Source: Eledone cirrhosa
Lineage: Eukaryota > Mollusca > Cephalopoda > Octopoda > Eledonidae
NCBI GenBank assembly: GCA_964016885.1
Contig: OZ024743.1
Span: 21,131,295 to 21,195,294, forward strand
Reading direction: 5' to 3'
Length of the DNA: 64,000 bases
This document shows, one piece after another, positions 1-11,046 of this stretch. Under the pieces are notes generated by a model. That model saw nothing but the letters and a program-made list of their open reading frames with translations, made no database searches and was not told where the DNA came from. Position 1 is the first letter of the stretch. Each line of letters starts with the position of its first letter. The translations under genes and the position numbers were made by a program.

Positions 1-287
1 ACCGTGTCTCGCTCATATAGGACTATCTGGCAGGTTTTCTACGGCTGAATGCCCTTCCTAACACCAACCACATTTACAGTGTGGAACTGGGAACTTTTTA
101 CCGTGTTACCTACACGACCACATTACAGCGTGGACTGTGTGTGTGTTTTTTTTTTGTCGTGACACCTACACGAACTCGATCTCATTTTCTCATGTTGTTG
201 GTGGGAGTGGAGGATAGGGTAAGGGTAGTAGATTGGGGTGTATATTTGGTTAAGAGCTGCCCACTGACTGTAGGTTTCACTTTGTAC

Positions 288-1197
288 TTAGGCAAGGCGG
301 GTCTTCTGTATTACTGCGTAGCACCAAAGATCTTGGTCCAAAGACATTGTCTTAGAGAGATGTAAGTGTGTAAGGTCGGAATTTATCAGATCATCCCAGG
401 TTTTTCTGGGTCTACCTACTCCGTAACTACCATCAATTTTGATCGCTCTGCACTTTTTTATGCAGCTGTCATCTTTCATGTGCATCACGTGACCATACCA
501 ACGTACTCTTCCCTCAAGTAAACAGCATCTGATCCCTCTTATTCCTAATTTCTCACTTAGTTCATTTATGCTTTGCTGTTCACGTATATTACTATTACAC
601 ATCCAACGGAGCATGCATGCTTCGTTCCTTTCCAGTCTACGCAGGTCCTCTGCATGTAATGCCTATGTCTCACTGCCATGTAGCATTGCTGTTTGTATAC
701 ATCATACAATCTGCTTTCATTTTTAGAGAGAAACCTTTTGTGGCCAACAGCGGTATAAGCTCTCTGAACTTTTTCCATCCCGTTCTGACTCGGGCTACTG
801 TACTTTCAGAACACCCTCCACCACTGCTGATTTCTTCACCCAGGTAACGGAAAGTGTCTACTATTAAACCATCTGGCCAATGGAAGGAGCTAGTATCCTT
901 TGGACACTTGCTACTTATTGCACCTGAGCATTGGCCACATATAAAGTCTACGTTCTTAGATAGTTTACCTGTGATCCCACTACATCTTTTATGTACCCAT
1001 ATTATGCATTTGGGACATAAAATGGAATTTCTGCCTACTCCTTTCCTACTCACTGAGCATGGCCTTTTCCCTGAGGGCACCTGTGCCCTATTTTCCTTTC
1101 TACAAATTAGAACTTTAGTCTTAGACAAGTTAACTTTAAGGCCTTTTGATTCTAGGCCATGCTTCCATGTTTCGAATTTCTTCTCTAGTTCAGCCAT
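288..1197 (-). pseudogene. LINE copy A: C-terminal region with Cys/His finger
   Basis: Continuation of the LINE protein after the RT domain, in two frames (1197-670 and 614-288). It contains a PHD/RING-like cluster: CSVS, then 'NSILCPKC', 'WVHKRCSG' and 'FICGQCSG'. Copy B has CSVC where this copy has CSVS, so one probable metal ligand is lost here. The conserved thumb/connection segment follows ('YLGEEISSGGGCSEST', 'GWKKFRELIPLLATKGFSL'), then a tail with 'GVGRPRKTWDDLI'. The zinc finger may bind nucleic acid; that is inference from similar elements. Confidence 0.8.
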
Positions 1198-1201
1198 TGA
1201 T

Positions 1202-2215
1202 TCAATCTATGAGCGTTAGATCATCTGCATATAGGAGTTCCCATGGGCAGCCGGTCTTGAACTCCTCTGTTATAGCCTGAAGGGTAATAATAAATAAGAG
1301 GGGGCTAAGGACAGAGCCTTGATGAACACCAACTTTTACACTAAATTCTTCACAATATTCATTGTTAATTCTAACCTTACTGACTGTTTCATTACACATA
1401 GCTTGTATAGCTCTCACAAGCCATTCATCTACACCTAGTTTTCTAAGAGCCCACCAGATAATGGAACAGGGGACTCTGTCAAAAGCTTTCTCCAGGTCTA
1501 CAAAAGCTAAGTAGAGGGGTTTACTTTTAGCTAGATACTTCTCTTGTAGTTGTCGTACAAGGAAAAGAGCGTCTGTGGTACTTTTACCTGACACAAACCC
1601 AAACTGCATTTCATCTAGATCAATTCGCTCTCTGATTAGTTGCGCTATAATTCTTTCTGTGACCTTCATGACCTGGTCAACTAACTTAATGCTTCTATAG
1701 TTTCCCCTATCTAGAGCATCCCCTTTACCTTTGTAGCAGTTAATGATGATGCTGCTACGCCAGTCTTTCGATATGACCCCAATCTGTATTACTTGGTTAG
1801 CTATATGGGTGACCATAGTGTGTCCCACCATACCAGATGCCTTCAACATCTCAGCAACTATCTCCGAAGGCCCAGCTGCCTTGCCTGTCTTCATATCTTT
1901 GATTGCCTTACTTATTATACTACCTTTAACTTGCACCGCTGGTCCTTCTATTGGATCGATTTGGGGCATACTATCTTTTTCCCATTTATTCTCCTCATTT
2001 AATAGTCTCTCGTAGTGACACTTCCAGGCTATCTTCTTATCAGTATCAGTGAGTGCAAGTACACCATTATCATTATGGACACACTTCTCCCCAACAATAT
2101 CATGGTTTTCCTTGACACATTGTCTAGCAATCCTGAACACCTGACGTTTTTGGTCCTCACATTGCAGAACATGCTTGAACTTTCTATCCTCTGCTACCCT
2201 CTTTGCAAGGTACAC
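1202..2215 (-). pseudogene. LINE copy A: reverse transcriptase domain
   Basis: 337-aa open stretch. Visible RT blocks, N to C: 'MKTGKAAGPSEIVAEMLK', 'YKGKGDALDRGNYRSI', 'QFGFVSGKSTTDALFLVRQL', 'LAFVDLEKAFDRVP' (first catalytic Asp), 'HQGSVLSPLLF' and YADD at about 1220-1231 (catalytic Asp pair intact). The domain would copy element RNA at the nicked target. The frame closes just after YADD because this copy has one extra base near 1206 compared with copy B, which reads on through the same place. The upstream join to the endonuclease is also out of frame. This is a recent but dead copy. Confidence 0.9.
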
Positions 2216-2621
2216 TTATCTTCTACCTTCTCTCCTGGCCACTTGATAGTGCTCTCTGCTTCCCCCATCCTGCCATTCTTTCCAAGCCTGCTTTTTGGCC
2301 TTGATTGTCTCTTCCACCTTACTGTTCTACCACCAAGTTACTCTCCTCCTGCCAATAGGTCTGCTCCAGCTACAGATTTCATCCGTTGCTTTCAGCAGGT
2401 TCTCTTTCAAGAATTGCCACTGTTCCTCTATATTGCACATCTCTAATTGCTCTTCCTTATTGTCAAAGGCATCAAGTAATAAGCTTTTAAATTTGTCACT
2501 GGCTATGGGGTCCTTCAACTTCCATATTCTTCTCCTCAAGGTAGGCCTCCACTGTCGTCGAGTACGTCTATTCCTGACTATGAGGTCACTAACTACTAGG
2601 CTATGTTGGGAGGTGCATTCT

Positions 2622-3374
2622 TCATGGGGGAGGGATGTTTACAACAGACATTTTGTCCCATCTTCTAGTAAGGATATAATCTATCTGGCTGGCGTGTTCC
2701 CCTGATCTATAGGTGATCAAGTGGTTTTCACGTTTTTTGAAGTTTGTGTTACAGATAGTTGGGCTATTTGCGTCACAGAATTCCAGGATTCTGAAGCCCT
2801 CCTCATTTCTATTTCCAACCCCATAGCCTCTATGGATTCCATCATAGCCATCACTATGTTGTCCAACGTGACCGTTTAGATCGGCAGCAATAATTAAGTA
2901 GTCACTGTCAGTTATTTGGGAGGTAGTGTGCATTAGCATCTCATAGAACCTGTCCTTTATAACATCAGGGAGACCAGATTGGGGTGCATAAGCAGATATT
3001 ATTGTCACAGTAATTCTATTTAGAACTAGTCTTAATTCAATTATTCTGTCATTCATTCTATTTACGTCAATTACCTTATCTACCCATTTTTCACCTAACA
3101 TAATTCCTACACCACCCTGTCCGTTGTCATTTCCCACCCAGAAAAGTTTATAGCATCGTTTTTTTACCTACGATGAATCTGGCAGACCCCCCCCTCTCCA
3201 CCTAGTCTCTTGAATACAACAAACATCAACTTCTTTACGTTCAATCATCTCTACAACCTCATTTGAGCGACCTTTCAATGTGCCTACGTTGGTACCAACT
3301 CTGGAGTTGGGAGGGTGGGACGGATGGGTTGGAGGGGCAGGGAGGGGTGTGGGAGATGGGATTTTGTTGGTCAT
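2622..3374 (-). pseudogene. LINE copy A: APE-like endonuclease domain (frame-broken)
   Basis: Two pieces in different frames. The first (3374-3168) contains 'GRSNEVVEMIERKEVDVCCI' followed by QETRW, the usual first Mg-binding Glu block of LINE apurinic-like endonucleases. The second (3137-2622, 171 aa) has GGVGIML, 'IISAYAPQ', 'ADLNGHVG' (the D-x-N catalytic block) and 'SQIDYIL' near its end. In the family this domain nicks the target DNA to prime reverse transcription. The join near 3140-3168 is broken by a frameshift next to a T-rich run. No start codon is assigned, because the first piece begins in sequence that looks like 5' UTR. Confidence 0.85.
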
Positions 3375-3400
3375 CTATATATATATATATATATATATAC
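3374..3400. repeat. (TA)n microsatellite at LINE copy A 5' side
   Basis: About 24 bp of alternating T and A next to the 5' end of LINE copy A. It may be the insertion site, as copy B also abuts (TA)n at its truncated 5' end. Confidence 0.8.
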
Positions 3401-3518
3401 CATCTCTTCATTTAGTTTTCTGTATGGGTATTACTTACCTGCTTTAAGATCTTACATGTTGCCTAGGAATTTAACTATTGTTATACTAGTGGAGATATTT
3501 ATATTCAAGATAAGCTTC

Positions 3519-3748
3519 TTAACCCTTTAGCATTTACATTACTCTATATTTATTAATTGTATTTTCATGTTAAAGGTTTTATCTCACATAATTATTTCAC
3601 ATAATATCGAATCTACAATATTTTGATATTATTAATTTTGAGAAGAACACCTTAACATAAGTATGAGTAGCTAGTTACACTCGGTTTGAACAGAAAGAGG
3701 TGAGAGAATTCTGGCTGGATATGACTTGTTTAAATGCTAAAGGGTTAA
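3519..3748. mobile_element. TTAA-flanked MITE, piggyBac-like ends (copy M1)
   Basis: 230-bp element bounded on both sides by TTAA, with terminal inverted repeats that read CCCTTTAGCATTTA inward from each end (14 bp, identical). Four copies of the same element exist in the window (6634-6829, 8057-8280, 51388-51610). TTAA targets with CCC-starting ends are the signature of piggyBac elements, so this is inferred to be a non-autonomous piggyBac-like MITE. No coding potential. Confidence 0.75.
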
Positions 3749-3794
3749 ATATGCTTATTAGGTTTTTTTTTTAATATGACCATGGCATTATTGG

Positions 3795-4265
3795 ATGAGG
3801 CTAGTTCAGTCCAGGCTGGCCTACTCAGTGCTACGGCCTAGCTCCTGCTAGCCTGTTCAGCCCAGCTAATACAGACAAGCCAATTCAACCAAGAGAGTCT
3901 AACCAGACCAACTCACACCATACAAGAACAGCCATGTCAGCTCAGTCAAGCCAATCTAGTCAGCTAGGCCAGCTCAGTCCAATGAGCCTGCACAACCTAC
4001 CACAGGCTGGCCTGAGCAGTTCAGCTTAGAGGGTGTAACATGGCCAATCAAAGTTTCCAAGCCTATAGAGCTCAGCCCAGCCAGTCTTGTTCAGCCTAGC
4101 CAGTCTAGTTAATTTCAGTCCACTACAGGCTGCCAGGCCAGCCATGTCTACCTTGCTCAAACTTGCCAACCAAGATCAACCTAATCTGTTGAACCTGGTG
4201 AGCTCAGCTCAGTCTGCTGAACAAACTCAGTGCAAGTAAGCTCAACAAGGCAAGCTCAACCTGGC
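3795..4265. repeat. Degenerate short-period tandem repeat (CAG-CC-AGTCTAGTT type)
   Basis: About 470 bp built from diverged short units around 'agcccagccagt', 'agcctagccagtctagtt' and 'agctcagtc'. The phase drifts and the units are not equal in length, so this is an old, decayed array. GC is clearly higher than in the flanks. It carries no open reading frame worth reporting. Confidence 0.65.
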
Positions 4266-4470
4266 AAGACAAGATTATCCTGCCTTTGCCAGGCTCGAAT
4301 CTGTAATTCCCTGGTTCAAGAGATATCAATAAAATAAATTTAGAAAGTACTGCTTTATATAATCCTAAGTTTCTAAGATCTGCAGAAGCCTTGCATATCC
4401 CATTTAGTACTATTTTTATCGAGTCACCTTCTTTGGGAAAAATACAAATGGCAATGGCTGTTGATAATGG

Positions 4471-4665
4471 TTTGTAATTTTGGTACAAGGCCAACAGTTT
4501 TGAAGGAAAGGGAATGTTGATTATACCAACACCAGTACTTTATTTGTACTTTATTTTATCAGCCTCAGAGGGATAAAAGGCAAAGTTTTGAAACCATGAT
4601 ATAGAGAGCTGAACAAAATACTGCAATGCATTTCATTCAACATGCTAACGATTCTGCCAATTTAT
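4471..4665 (-). mobile_element. tRNA-derived SINE (OR-like family 1), diverged
   Basis: Reads on the minus strand: tRNA-like head at the right ('gattctgccaat' is the head in reverse), body with 'ctttattttatc' and tail 'tttggtacaaggcc'. More diverged than other copies here. Confidence 0.75.
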
Positions 4666-4994
4666 TTCTCTCTCTTGATAAATGATAATAATAGTAAACA
4701 AAGCCAAATAGCAATACGATGAAAATCAATATAATAATAAATAGATTATCAAACTAATCTATAAAAGAGTATCACAACTTCTATAACAAAATATCTATTG
4801 GAACTACAATAGCATCCAATATTGCAATCACTAGAGCATCCATCATAGTTATCACAATAGCAATAAATCCTGGGAGGATGAAAGAAAATGTCAATTCCCA
4901 GTAGGATTTGAACTCAAATCATAAAAAGAGAAAAACAAATACTGCTTGGTATTCGGCACTGCCATTTTCTGCAACCAGAACGTCTGCTTCTTGT

Positions 4995-5200
4995 TGTTTA
5001 GCCCAAGGTCATTCCTGATTGAGTAGACCTAAGATCTAAAATATTCCAACTTTGACCATCCTATCTTTTTTCTTGTGTACAAGGAAGCTAGAACTACATT
5101 ATCCAAAGATGGAGGGGCAGTATTTAAGGGAGATTGGGCTGTTATCTTTAGCAGATCAAGCAACCATGCACTAACTCCCTTGTTAACTTATTAGAGCTGG
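4995..5200 (+). repeat. Interspersed repeat family 3 (SINE-like), copy 1
   Basis: Begins with 'ttgttgtttagcccaaggtc', then 'cctgattgagtagacc', 'gaactacattatccaaagat', and 'agggagattgggctgttatc'. The same ordered blocks recur at 12955-13150, 18590-18790 and 63815-63990, and in part at 51150-51250 and 52000-52090 on the minus strand. Internal origin is unknown; layout and size (about 200 bp) suggest an old SINE. Confidence 0.6.
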
Positions 5201-6633
5201 TCAGTGCAAGAAATGCAGTGGCCATAGCATTTATGGGCTGTCCTGGACAGATGAGATTGTTGTTTTTGATAATTAGTTCACCTATATGCTTGTTTTCTCT
5301 GCTAGAAAAGGTTTAATGTGTAATTTCAGGCTGGTCAATATTTGAGCAGAGTCACTGAGCTTTACTTGAGCTGATATATGATATCTTACTCCACCGAGTT
5401 CATTTTATCATGGTATCAACAGTAAGGAAGTTGTTATGTCCTTGACGCAGCTGAAGAGTCTTCCCAACCATTTGTTTGGCAGGTTTTCTACTGTGGGAAA
5501 CAAGTGAACAAAAAGGGGAAATTTCAGAGCCTTACATCTCTGAAAAGGAAGGACTGAGAAAGTGTGTAAAATGAATAAAAGATCTGAGAGGTGAGACACA
5601 GCAAGAGATTAATGACAAGAGGAAAGTCAGATGAACTAAATGGATTTGGCGGAATTGTCGGTACCTATGCAACTAGTTAGTTCAGTAGCAATAGATGAAG
5701 CACAGAAGTGAGATGTATAGCAACCAGAGGTTGTAATGTATCAATGTGAGTGAATCATTGCCAATTATTCAGATGTCCGAATAATATATAATGCAAATAT
5801 AACAAATAAGAACTGCAAAGTCAATTTGAATAACAAATAAGACTTTAATGAACTAGTAATGATTTTAATTTCTGATATATCAACTTAAATCATATAACAA
5901 CAATGGCAACAGAGTGGTAAGTTTTAAAAAGTAAAAAATATCATTAGTTTGTTTACTTGAAGAGAAAACATAAAAGAAAAACATGGGTTACTGGGAAAAT
6001 TACCAATGGTGGTTTATATATTTTTATTGTGGTGTATTTATTTTTATTTGTTTTATTTAATTATTTGTTTATTTATTTGACCTTCTATAAAGTAATGCCC
6101 ATGTTCCACACCCATTCATTTATTGATGACTTCTTATAGTTTCAGAGCAACTGAATATATCTTCTACAAAATATTTTAGCCAAGAGAATCTAGGAACGCT
6201 TTCTTCATTATCTTCTCAAAATATCTAAGAGAAATCAGAATTGCAAGATAATGAATAATTGAACAATCATGAAGTGAATAGCAATGAACTCTACCTACAT
6301 GAGGATTCCTATTTACTGCTAAATGAACTAGGCCTTTGAGAATTAAGTATCTCCACTGGGGTCACAGTACTGTGTTTACACAAATACAGAAATCTCTGGT
6401 TCATCCATCAGCAGTTTTCTCTTAATTAAGCTGAATATAAATTAATCTAATGAATGAGAACTAGAAGTGAATGATTTCTAATTTTGGTAAAGGGACACAT
6501 ATTTTAAGAGAGTACAGTAAGTTAAATCACTACAAGTTTCAGTTTATGACTGGTATTTATCTTATGATCTCCAGATTGATGAAAGATAAAATCGAAATTG
6601 GTGTAATTTAAACTGTAAAAAGCAGATTCTATT
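5200..6633. other. AT-rich stretch with no recognised gene
   Basis: No exon-like segment, tRNA or recognisable transposon. Short open frames here (5408-5599 minus, 5957-6139 plus) have no codon pattern or motif to support them. Confidence 0.5.
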
Positions 6634-6829
6634 TTAACCCTTTAGCCATACTAGACCAGAGTTCTCTCACCTCTTTCTGTTCAAGCAGGCCATAACCGAC
6701 TACTCATACTTATGTTAAGGTATTGTTCTTAAAATAGATAATATCAAAATCTCATAGAATCGATATTATGTGAGATAAAGTGTTTACTGTGAAAATACAA
6801 TATATTGTAATGTAAATGCTATGGGTTAA
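6634..6829. mobile_element. TTAA-flanked MITE, piggyBac-like ends (copy M2)
   Basis: Reverse orientation relative to M1. Bounded by TTAA; shares the M1 internal blocks ('gttctctcacctctttctgt', 'ctcatacttatgttaaggta', 'attatgtgagataaag'). The right end reads 'aatgctatgggttaa'. Confidence 0.75.
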
Positions 6830-7031
6830 GTGTGAACTACTATTAACAATATTACTAAAATAATATTTATCAATAGACCAGTTACATTAAAATGAGGTGA
6901 AATATATAAAAATAAAGGGAAAATATGATGCTATTGTGAGAGAACAGTCATTTTCCTTATTGTGCTTTATGTAACTTTTATATCCCGAGTTTTCTGGTTA
7001 ATATAAACGTAAACATGTATTACAAAAATCA

Positions 7032-7037
7032 TTTATT
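7032..7037 (-). promoter_or_regulatory. Candidate polyadenylation signal AATAAA
   Basis: AATAAA on the minus strand about 90 bp downstream of the stop codon of the exon at 7127-7336. Spacing fits a short 3' UTR. Confidence 0.5.
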
Positions 7038-7126
7038 GTATAATTGAAGTCAGTATGGACATAGGAGAAAAAAATGGAATCAATATTGGGACCTTAAAAT
7101 AGTTATAATGGGTTTAAAGTTAGTTG

Positions 7127-7336
7127 TTATAAATATGTTGTGGTTGTGTCAATGGCTTTAAGGTCATTATCGTCTACTTTCCTCAAACCAGCTGGTGGTT
7201 TCACATCATATTTGTCTACATCTTTACCATCTAGTGTAAAGGCTAGATTATCTGCATCGTGATGATTTTTACCTATATATTCCTTAGCTTCTACTTTCGG
7301 AAGCTTCACTTGACTTTTGACATGAATGGCCCATTT
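7127..7336 (-). CDS. 3'-terminal coding exon of an unrecognised host gene
   Basis: On the minus strand the sequence 'ttattatattttgcag' gives a credible 3' splice site. The next 210 bases are open and end in TAA at 7129-7127, encoding about 69 residues starting KWAIHVKSQV and ending DLKAIDTTTTYL. The composition is mixed and hydrophilic (KLPKVEAKEYIGKNHHDADN), unlike the Ile/Tyr/Val-rich translations of the surrounding AT repeats, with no transmembrane segment. If the exon starts right after CAG, it begins in phase 0. Preceding exons would lie at higher coordinates; none was found nearby. An AATAAA lies about 90 bp downstream. A retroelement tail with (AAT)n abuts the acceptor on its intron side. 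The product was not recognised. Confidence 0.65.
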   Translation of the reverse strand, partial: KWAIHVKSQVKLPKVEAKEYIGKNHHDADNLAFTLDGKDVDKYDVKPPAGLRKVDDNDLKAIDTTTTYL

Positions 7337-7344
7337 CTGCAAAA

Positions 7345-7600
7345 TATAATAATAATGACAATAATGAAAATTATTGTGTACAGTGCTCAGGTGCACTACA
7401 GCTCATCAAAGGTGCATGTATATTACATAGAATAATGTACAAATGTCAGGAAAGGGAACAATGTATGAATCATGATATATACACACAGATACATGTGAGT
7501 GTGTGAATGGAGGAGGGATATCAGGTGTAGTGTTAGAGAATTTCGGGAAGCATGGAAGTTTATTTTAATAAATCATGTTATTTTGAATTTCCTGGTTGCT
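7345..7600 (-). mobile_element. LINE 3'-end fragment (inverse copy of 10320-10530)
   Basis: The blocks 'gtgtacagtgctcaggtgca', 'gtatgaatcatgatatac' and 'aggtgtagtgtt' recur in reverse complement at about 10320-10510. The 3' end is an (ATT)n run on the minus strand (7345-7370), ending within about 10 bp of the 3' splice site of the exon at 7336. Confidence 0.65.
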
Positions 7601-8056
7601 GAAATTAATATACAATATACAATAATATGTATGTTCACAAAAGTACTTGAGTTATTAGTTATTTTCACTTTGTTGAAAATATGATTTCGATTTATGATAT
7701 ATATATTTCTCACTAAAGAAATCTAGTTTCTTTCTTATATTCACTGGTGATTTTCTTAGATGTGCTTATAAGTATGATAAGAGATGTATAATACAGCATA
7801 CAGTGGCATTATACAGACTACAACATACAACGGAGGTCTGAATAAATTACATATGTGGAGTTAAACTTTATTTACTATGGAGATAATACTTTAAAACATT
7901 GTTTCATTAGAGGGTTGTATTTTTCAAAAGTTGAAATAAATATGTAATAACTCTTCTGGTACCATATTCTAAAGAAAGACACTACCTTTTCAAGTTTTAT
8001 ATTGAAAATAATCAAGAATTTGGAGAGATTTAGTAATATAAGTAATTTTTTCACTA

Positions 8057-8280
8057 TTAACCCTTTAACAGTTAAACTGGACATATCCAGCCAGAGTTCT
8101 CTCACCTCTTTCTGTTCAAACCGGTCATAACTGGCAACTCATGCTGATGTTAAGGTATTTTTCTCAAAATAGATAACAAAATCTCATAGATTCGGTATTA
8201 TGTGAGATAAATTTGTGAGACAAAGCCTTTACCACTAAAATACGATAATAAATAGAGTAATGTAAATACTAAAGTGTTAA
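8057..8280. mobile_element. TTAA-flanked MITE, piggyBac-like ends (copy M3)
   Basis: Same orientation as M2, with 'ttaaccctttaacagtt' at the left and 'aatactaaagtgttaa' at the right. The internal blocks match M1, M2 and M4. Confidence 0.75.
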
Positions 8281-8407
8281 CCTGGCGTTCTGAGCATAAG
8301 TTAACAAAGGTGAAAGGTTTTCAGATAAATTCAAACACCTTAACATAAACAACTTTGTATTATAGAACCAGGGACAGTTTTAGGTACTTTGGTATCAAAA
8401 GGGTTAA
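8277..8407. mobile_element. Second TTAA-bounded MITE-like element abutting M3
   Basis: Shares the TTAA at 8277-8280 with M3 and ends in 'atcaaaagggttaa'. Its reverse complement starts 'TTAACCCTTTTGATACCAA', which is similar to 45081-45130. The other end is less symmetrical, so it may be truncated. Confidence 0.45.
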
Positions 8408-9419
8408 AATAACATTTTAAAATTAAAACAAAAACATCATGGCAACCTATTATAAGAATAAGTCACCATTTTTAGAATATAATAAATGAATAGATAAAGC
8501 TGAATCACTAAGGGGCATGCTAAATATTAAGTAAGGAATCAAAATTAACCATGATTTAATCTCTTAAGATACATACAGTTGGGAATTTAAAACCTTACAG
8601 TTGAATTTAGGCTGACAGGCAGCTAATAAATTAAGGATTCAAAAACAAACTAATGGAAAGAAATTTTACAGAAAGAATTTAAGGAAAAAAAAAATTAACT
8701 GAAATATCTCAACAATAATGAGATTAAAATATATAGATTTTAAAATCTTTTAAACTGGGCAATGAAATTAAGGCAATATTGGTGAGTAGTCAGGAAATAG
8801 ACTTGATCTAAATACATCATGTAGGTTCTCCAACAGGTTCAAATATATTGAGATTAAACAGATATTAGACTTCACAAACTAGCTAAATTGAAAATAAAAT
8901 ACTTAATTATAGGTTACATAAAATTCTAGGCTTTAAACTGGTGTAAGATGAAAAAATGTACAGTTATTCAAAGTATACATGAAATAGGTGAGAGAGCAGT
9001 CTAATAAGCTGGTGCATAAAAAATGAGTTTTATAAAAGATTGAAGTCAAAAGCAACTATATTCATACCCTAGTTAAAACTAGAAATAACAAGAAAATAAC
9101 AAGGAAATTTATAAATATAAATAAAATAACATACATACTCACACATATATAATCAATTAAGAAGGTCGATAACAAAAACTACAGGATAAGAATTGTTTAA
9201 AAGTATAAATGTAAAGCTGAGGTATCATGGAAAAAATAAGAAAGCACACAAATGTAAGAAGATTTAGTAACCAACTTAATACAAAAATAGAAAAGATTAT
9301 GATAATCTCTCCATAATAATAATAAGAAAAGATATGATCAAATTAAGTGAAGTTAAAATGCTGGGCAAATAAAATATTCTTACACATGAGAATTCAGGAT
9401 AAGAAAGTGGAAAGGAAAC
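8408..9419. other. AT-rich stretch with no recognised feature
   Basis: Very A-rich on the plus strand, with no supported exon or repeat. Confidence 0.5.
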
Positions 9420-9494
9420 TGGATATATATATATCGAAATAGAATTTTAGTAGAAAGAAAAAAAAATGTGCATGCATACACACACATACATTAA

Positions 9495-9526
<32 letters not shown>

Positions 9527-9671
9527 GAATACACACACACACATATATATATATATATATGAATACACACACACACATATATATGAATACACACACATAT
9601 ATACACACACACACACACATACATTAAATATAAATATATATATATGAATACACAGACACGTATATATATAT

Positions 9672-9716
<45 letters not shown>

Positions 9717-9785
9717 CTTATAAACACACACATACATACACACATGCATACATACAAACACACACACACACATTTACATACAGAT
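9420..9785. repeat. Compound (AC)n/(TA)n microsatellite cluster
   Basis: Alternating blocks of (TA)n and (CA)n with partly repeated joins ('aatacacacacacacatata', 'cattaaatataaatatata'). Long open frames here are artefacts of dinucleotide repeats. Confidence 0.9.
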
Positions 9786-9794
9786 GTCAATATT

Positions 9795-10496
9795 ATGTTA
9801 AAGATTAGCGAAAAAAGAGAACACTTATGCTGAACTAATGAAGAATCTGCAGATACTCCGCCCTGACTATAATTGTAGATGTATACCTGAGATAACTGGG
9901 GCTCTTAGATATGTTACCCTTTGAGAAGCTGGGCTTCACAGAACCAGAAAGAGCACAGCTAGTTAGGAAGTTGCAAGTACAGTTCACTGATAGAAGTGTA
10001 AAAATATGTAAAACATTTCAGAGATGTATCATGTAATAACTACTTATACACATGTATCCATACAGAAAGATATGCATGTGTACACATATAATTCAAAACA
10101 TACAGATACACACATGCAGTAGCACCTATACCAGCACACACACACAAACACATTCAGACATATATATTTATCTAGTTGATGTTGTTTTAATTCCAATGAA
10201 AGTATCTTGTTTCTATGTTAGAAAATGACTCTCTCTCTCTATTGGTGAACATTTATAAAATAATAAAACTAGTAGAACATACATATAATATATACTACAC
10301 ACATAGATGTATGCATCCATGCATACATAATCCTTTAAAACCTCCATGTTTCCTGAGATTCGCCAACACTACACCTAATACACACATGTATATCATGATT
10401 CATACACTATTCACTTCCATGACATTTGTACATTATTTTATGTACTATACATGCATCTTTGATGAGTTGTCGTGCACCTGAGCACTGTACACAATT

Positions 10497-10527
<31 letters not shown>

Positions 10528-10530
10528 ACA
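9795..10530 (+). mobile_element. LINE 3' region (UTR-like) with (ATT)n tail
   Basis: 9795-10280 is a direct repeat of 15603-16045: both contain 'gattagcgaaaa', 'gaaccagaaagagcac', 'agttaggaagttgcaagtac', 'aaaatatgtaaaacatttca' and 'gaaagt/gaaagag' followed by 'tttctatgttaga'. At the second site the sequence follows directly on a LINE coding remnant, so it is inferred to be that LINE's 3' UTR. Here it continues through the block shared with 7345-7600 and ends in an (ATT)n run at 10497-10527. No coding part is present. Confidence 0.65.
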
Positions 10531-11046
10531 TACATACATACATAATTCAAGATTAAAAAGAAAAAACACAGAGATACAAGTGCACAACAAAATCTTATTA
10601 GTTTTAGGTTTGTTCAGAAGGAAAAAGAATATCTCAATGTATCAGATTCAACAAAGAAATAAAAACAGAAGATCAACATAATGCAATGATAGTGTATTAG
10701 TTTAACACTTGATATAGTTGGAAAAGAGACTTAATATTTTTTTCGCTAATCATCTGAAGATAGAGTGAGAGAGATAGAATAAAATGGAAGATAGATGAGT
10801 GTAAAAAAAAAAAAAAAACCAGGATTAAGTGTTGCTAGAAGAGAAAGTCTATATGTTTGTTAGTCAACTTCAGTTTAATAGGTTTCAGCCAGTATTAGCT
10901 TAGGTAATTTTTAACATTTCTAATGAGCAAGGAGTTGTTGGTAGAAACATATTAGGGTGTAGGTGTTTTATCTGAATTTCTTGTAGAAATTTGTCCAGGA
11001 ACCATTTGAATGTTTTAGCAACTATTTACCTAACATGTTTCAGTAT
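10531..11046. other. No recognised feature
   Basis: A-rich; a poly-A run lies at about 10803-10820. Nothing else supported. Confidence 0.45.

Larger units (their letters stand above)
1..3374 (-). mobile_element. Non-LTR retrotransposon, APE-type (LINE copy A), nearly full length, 3' end cut by window edge
   Basis: Minus-strand LINE. In order: start of the APE endonuclease (about 3374-3168), the rest of the endonuclease (3137-2622), a linker (about 2540-2216), reverse transcriptase (2215-1202), a Cys/His finger region (about 1080-940) and a C-terminal tail (614-288). Its 3' UTR runs off the left edge. The 3' end can be judged from copies B and C, which finish in a (TGA)n/(GAT)n tail. Such short 3' tandem tails instead of poly(A) are known from RTE-clade LINEs, but clade is not proven here. 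At least three reading-frame breaks make this copy non-functional. Related copies in this window are at 33783-36345, 36848-37928 and 48850-49885. Confidence 0.9.

Noticed and set aside
1202..2215. Active reverse transcriptase gene
   Set aside because: YADD is intact, but frames are broken before and after it; treated as a dead copy.
9394..9790. Open frames of 95-99 codons on the minus strand
   Set aside because: They translate (CA)n/(TA)n repeats into Tyr/Ile/Val/Cys strings; not genes. The same applies to 19848-20478, 32408-32774, 40107-40388, 52664-53181 and 61878-62267 upstream of the LINE part.
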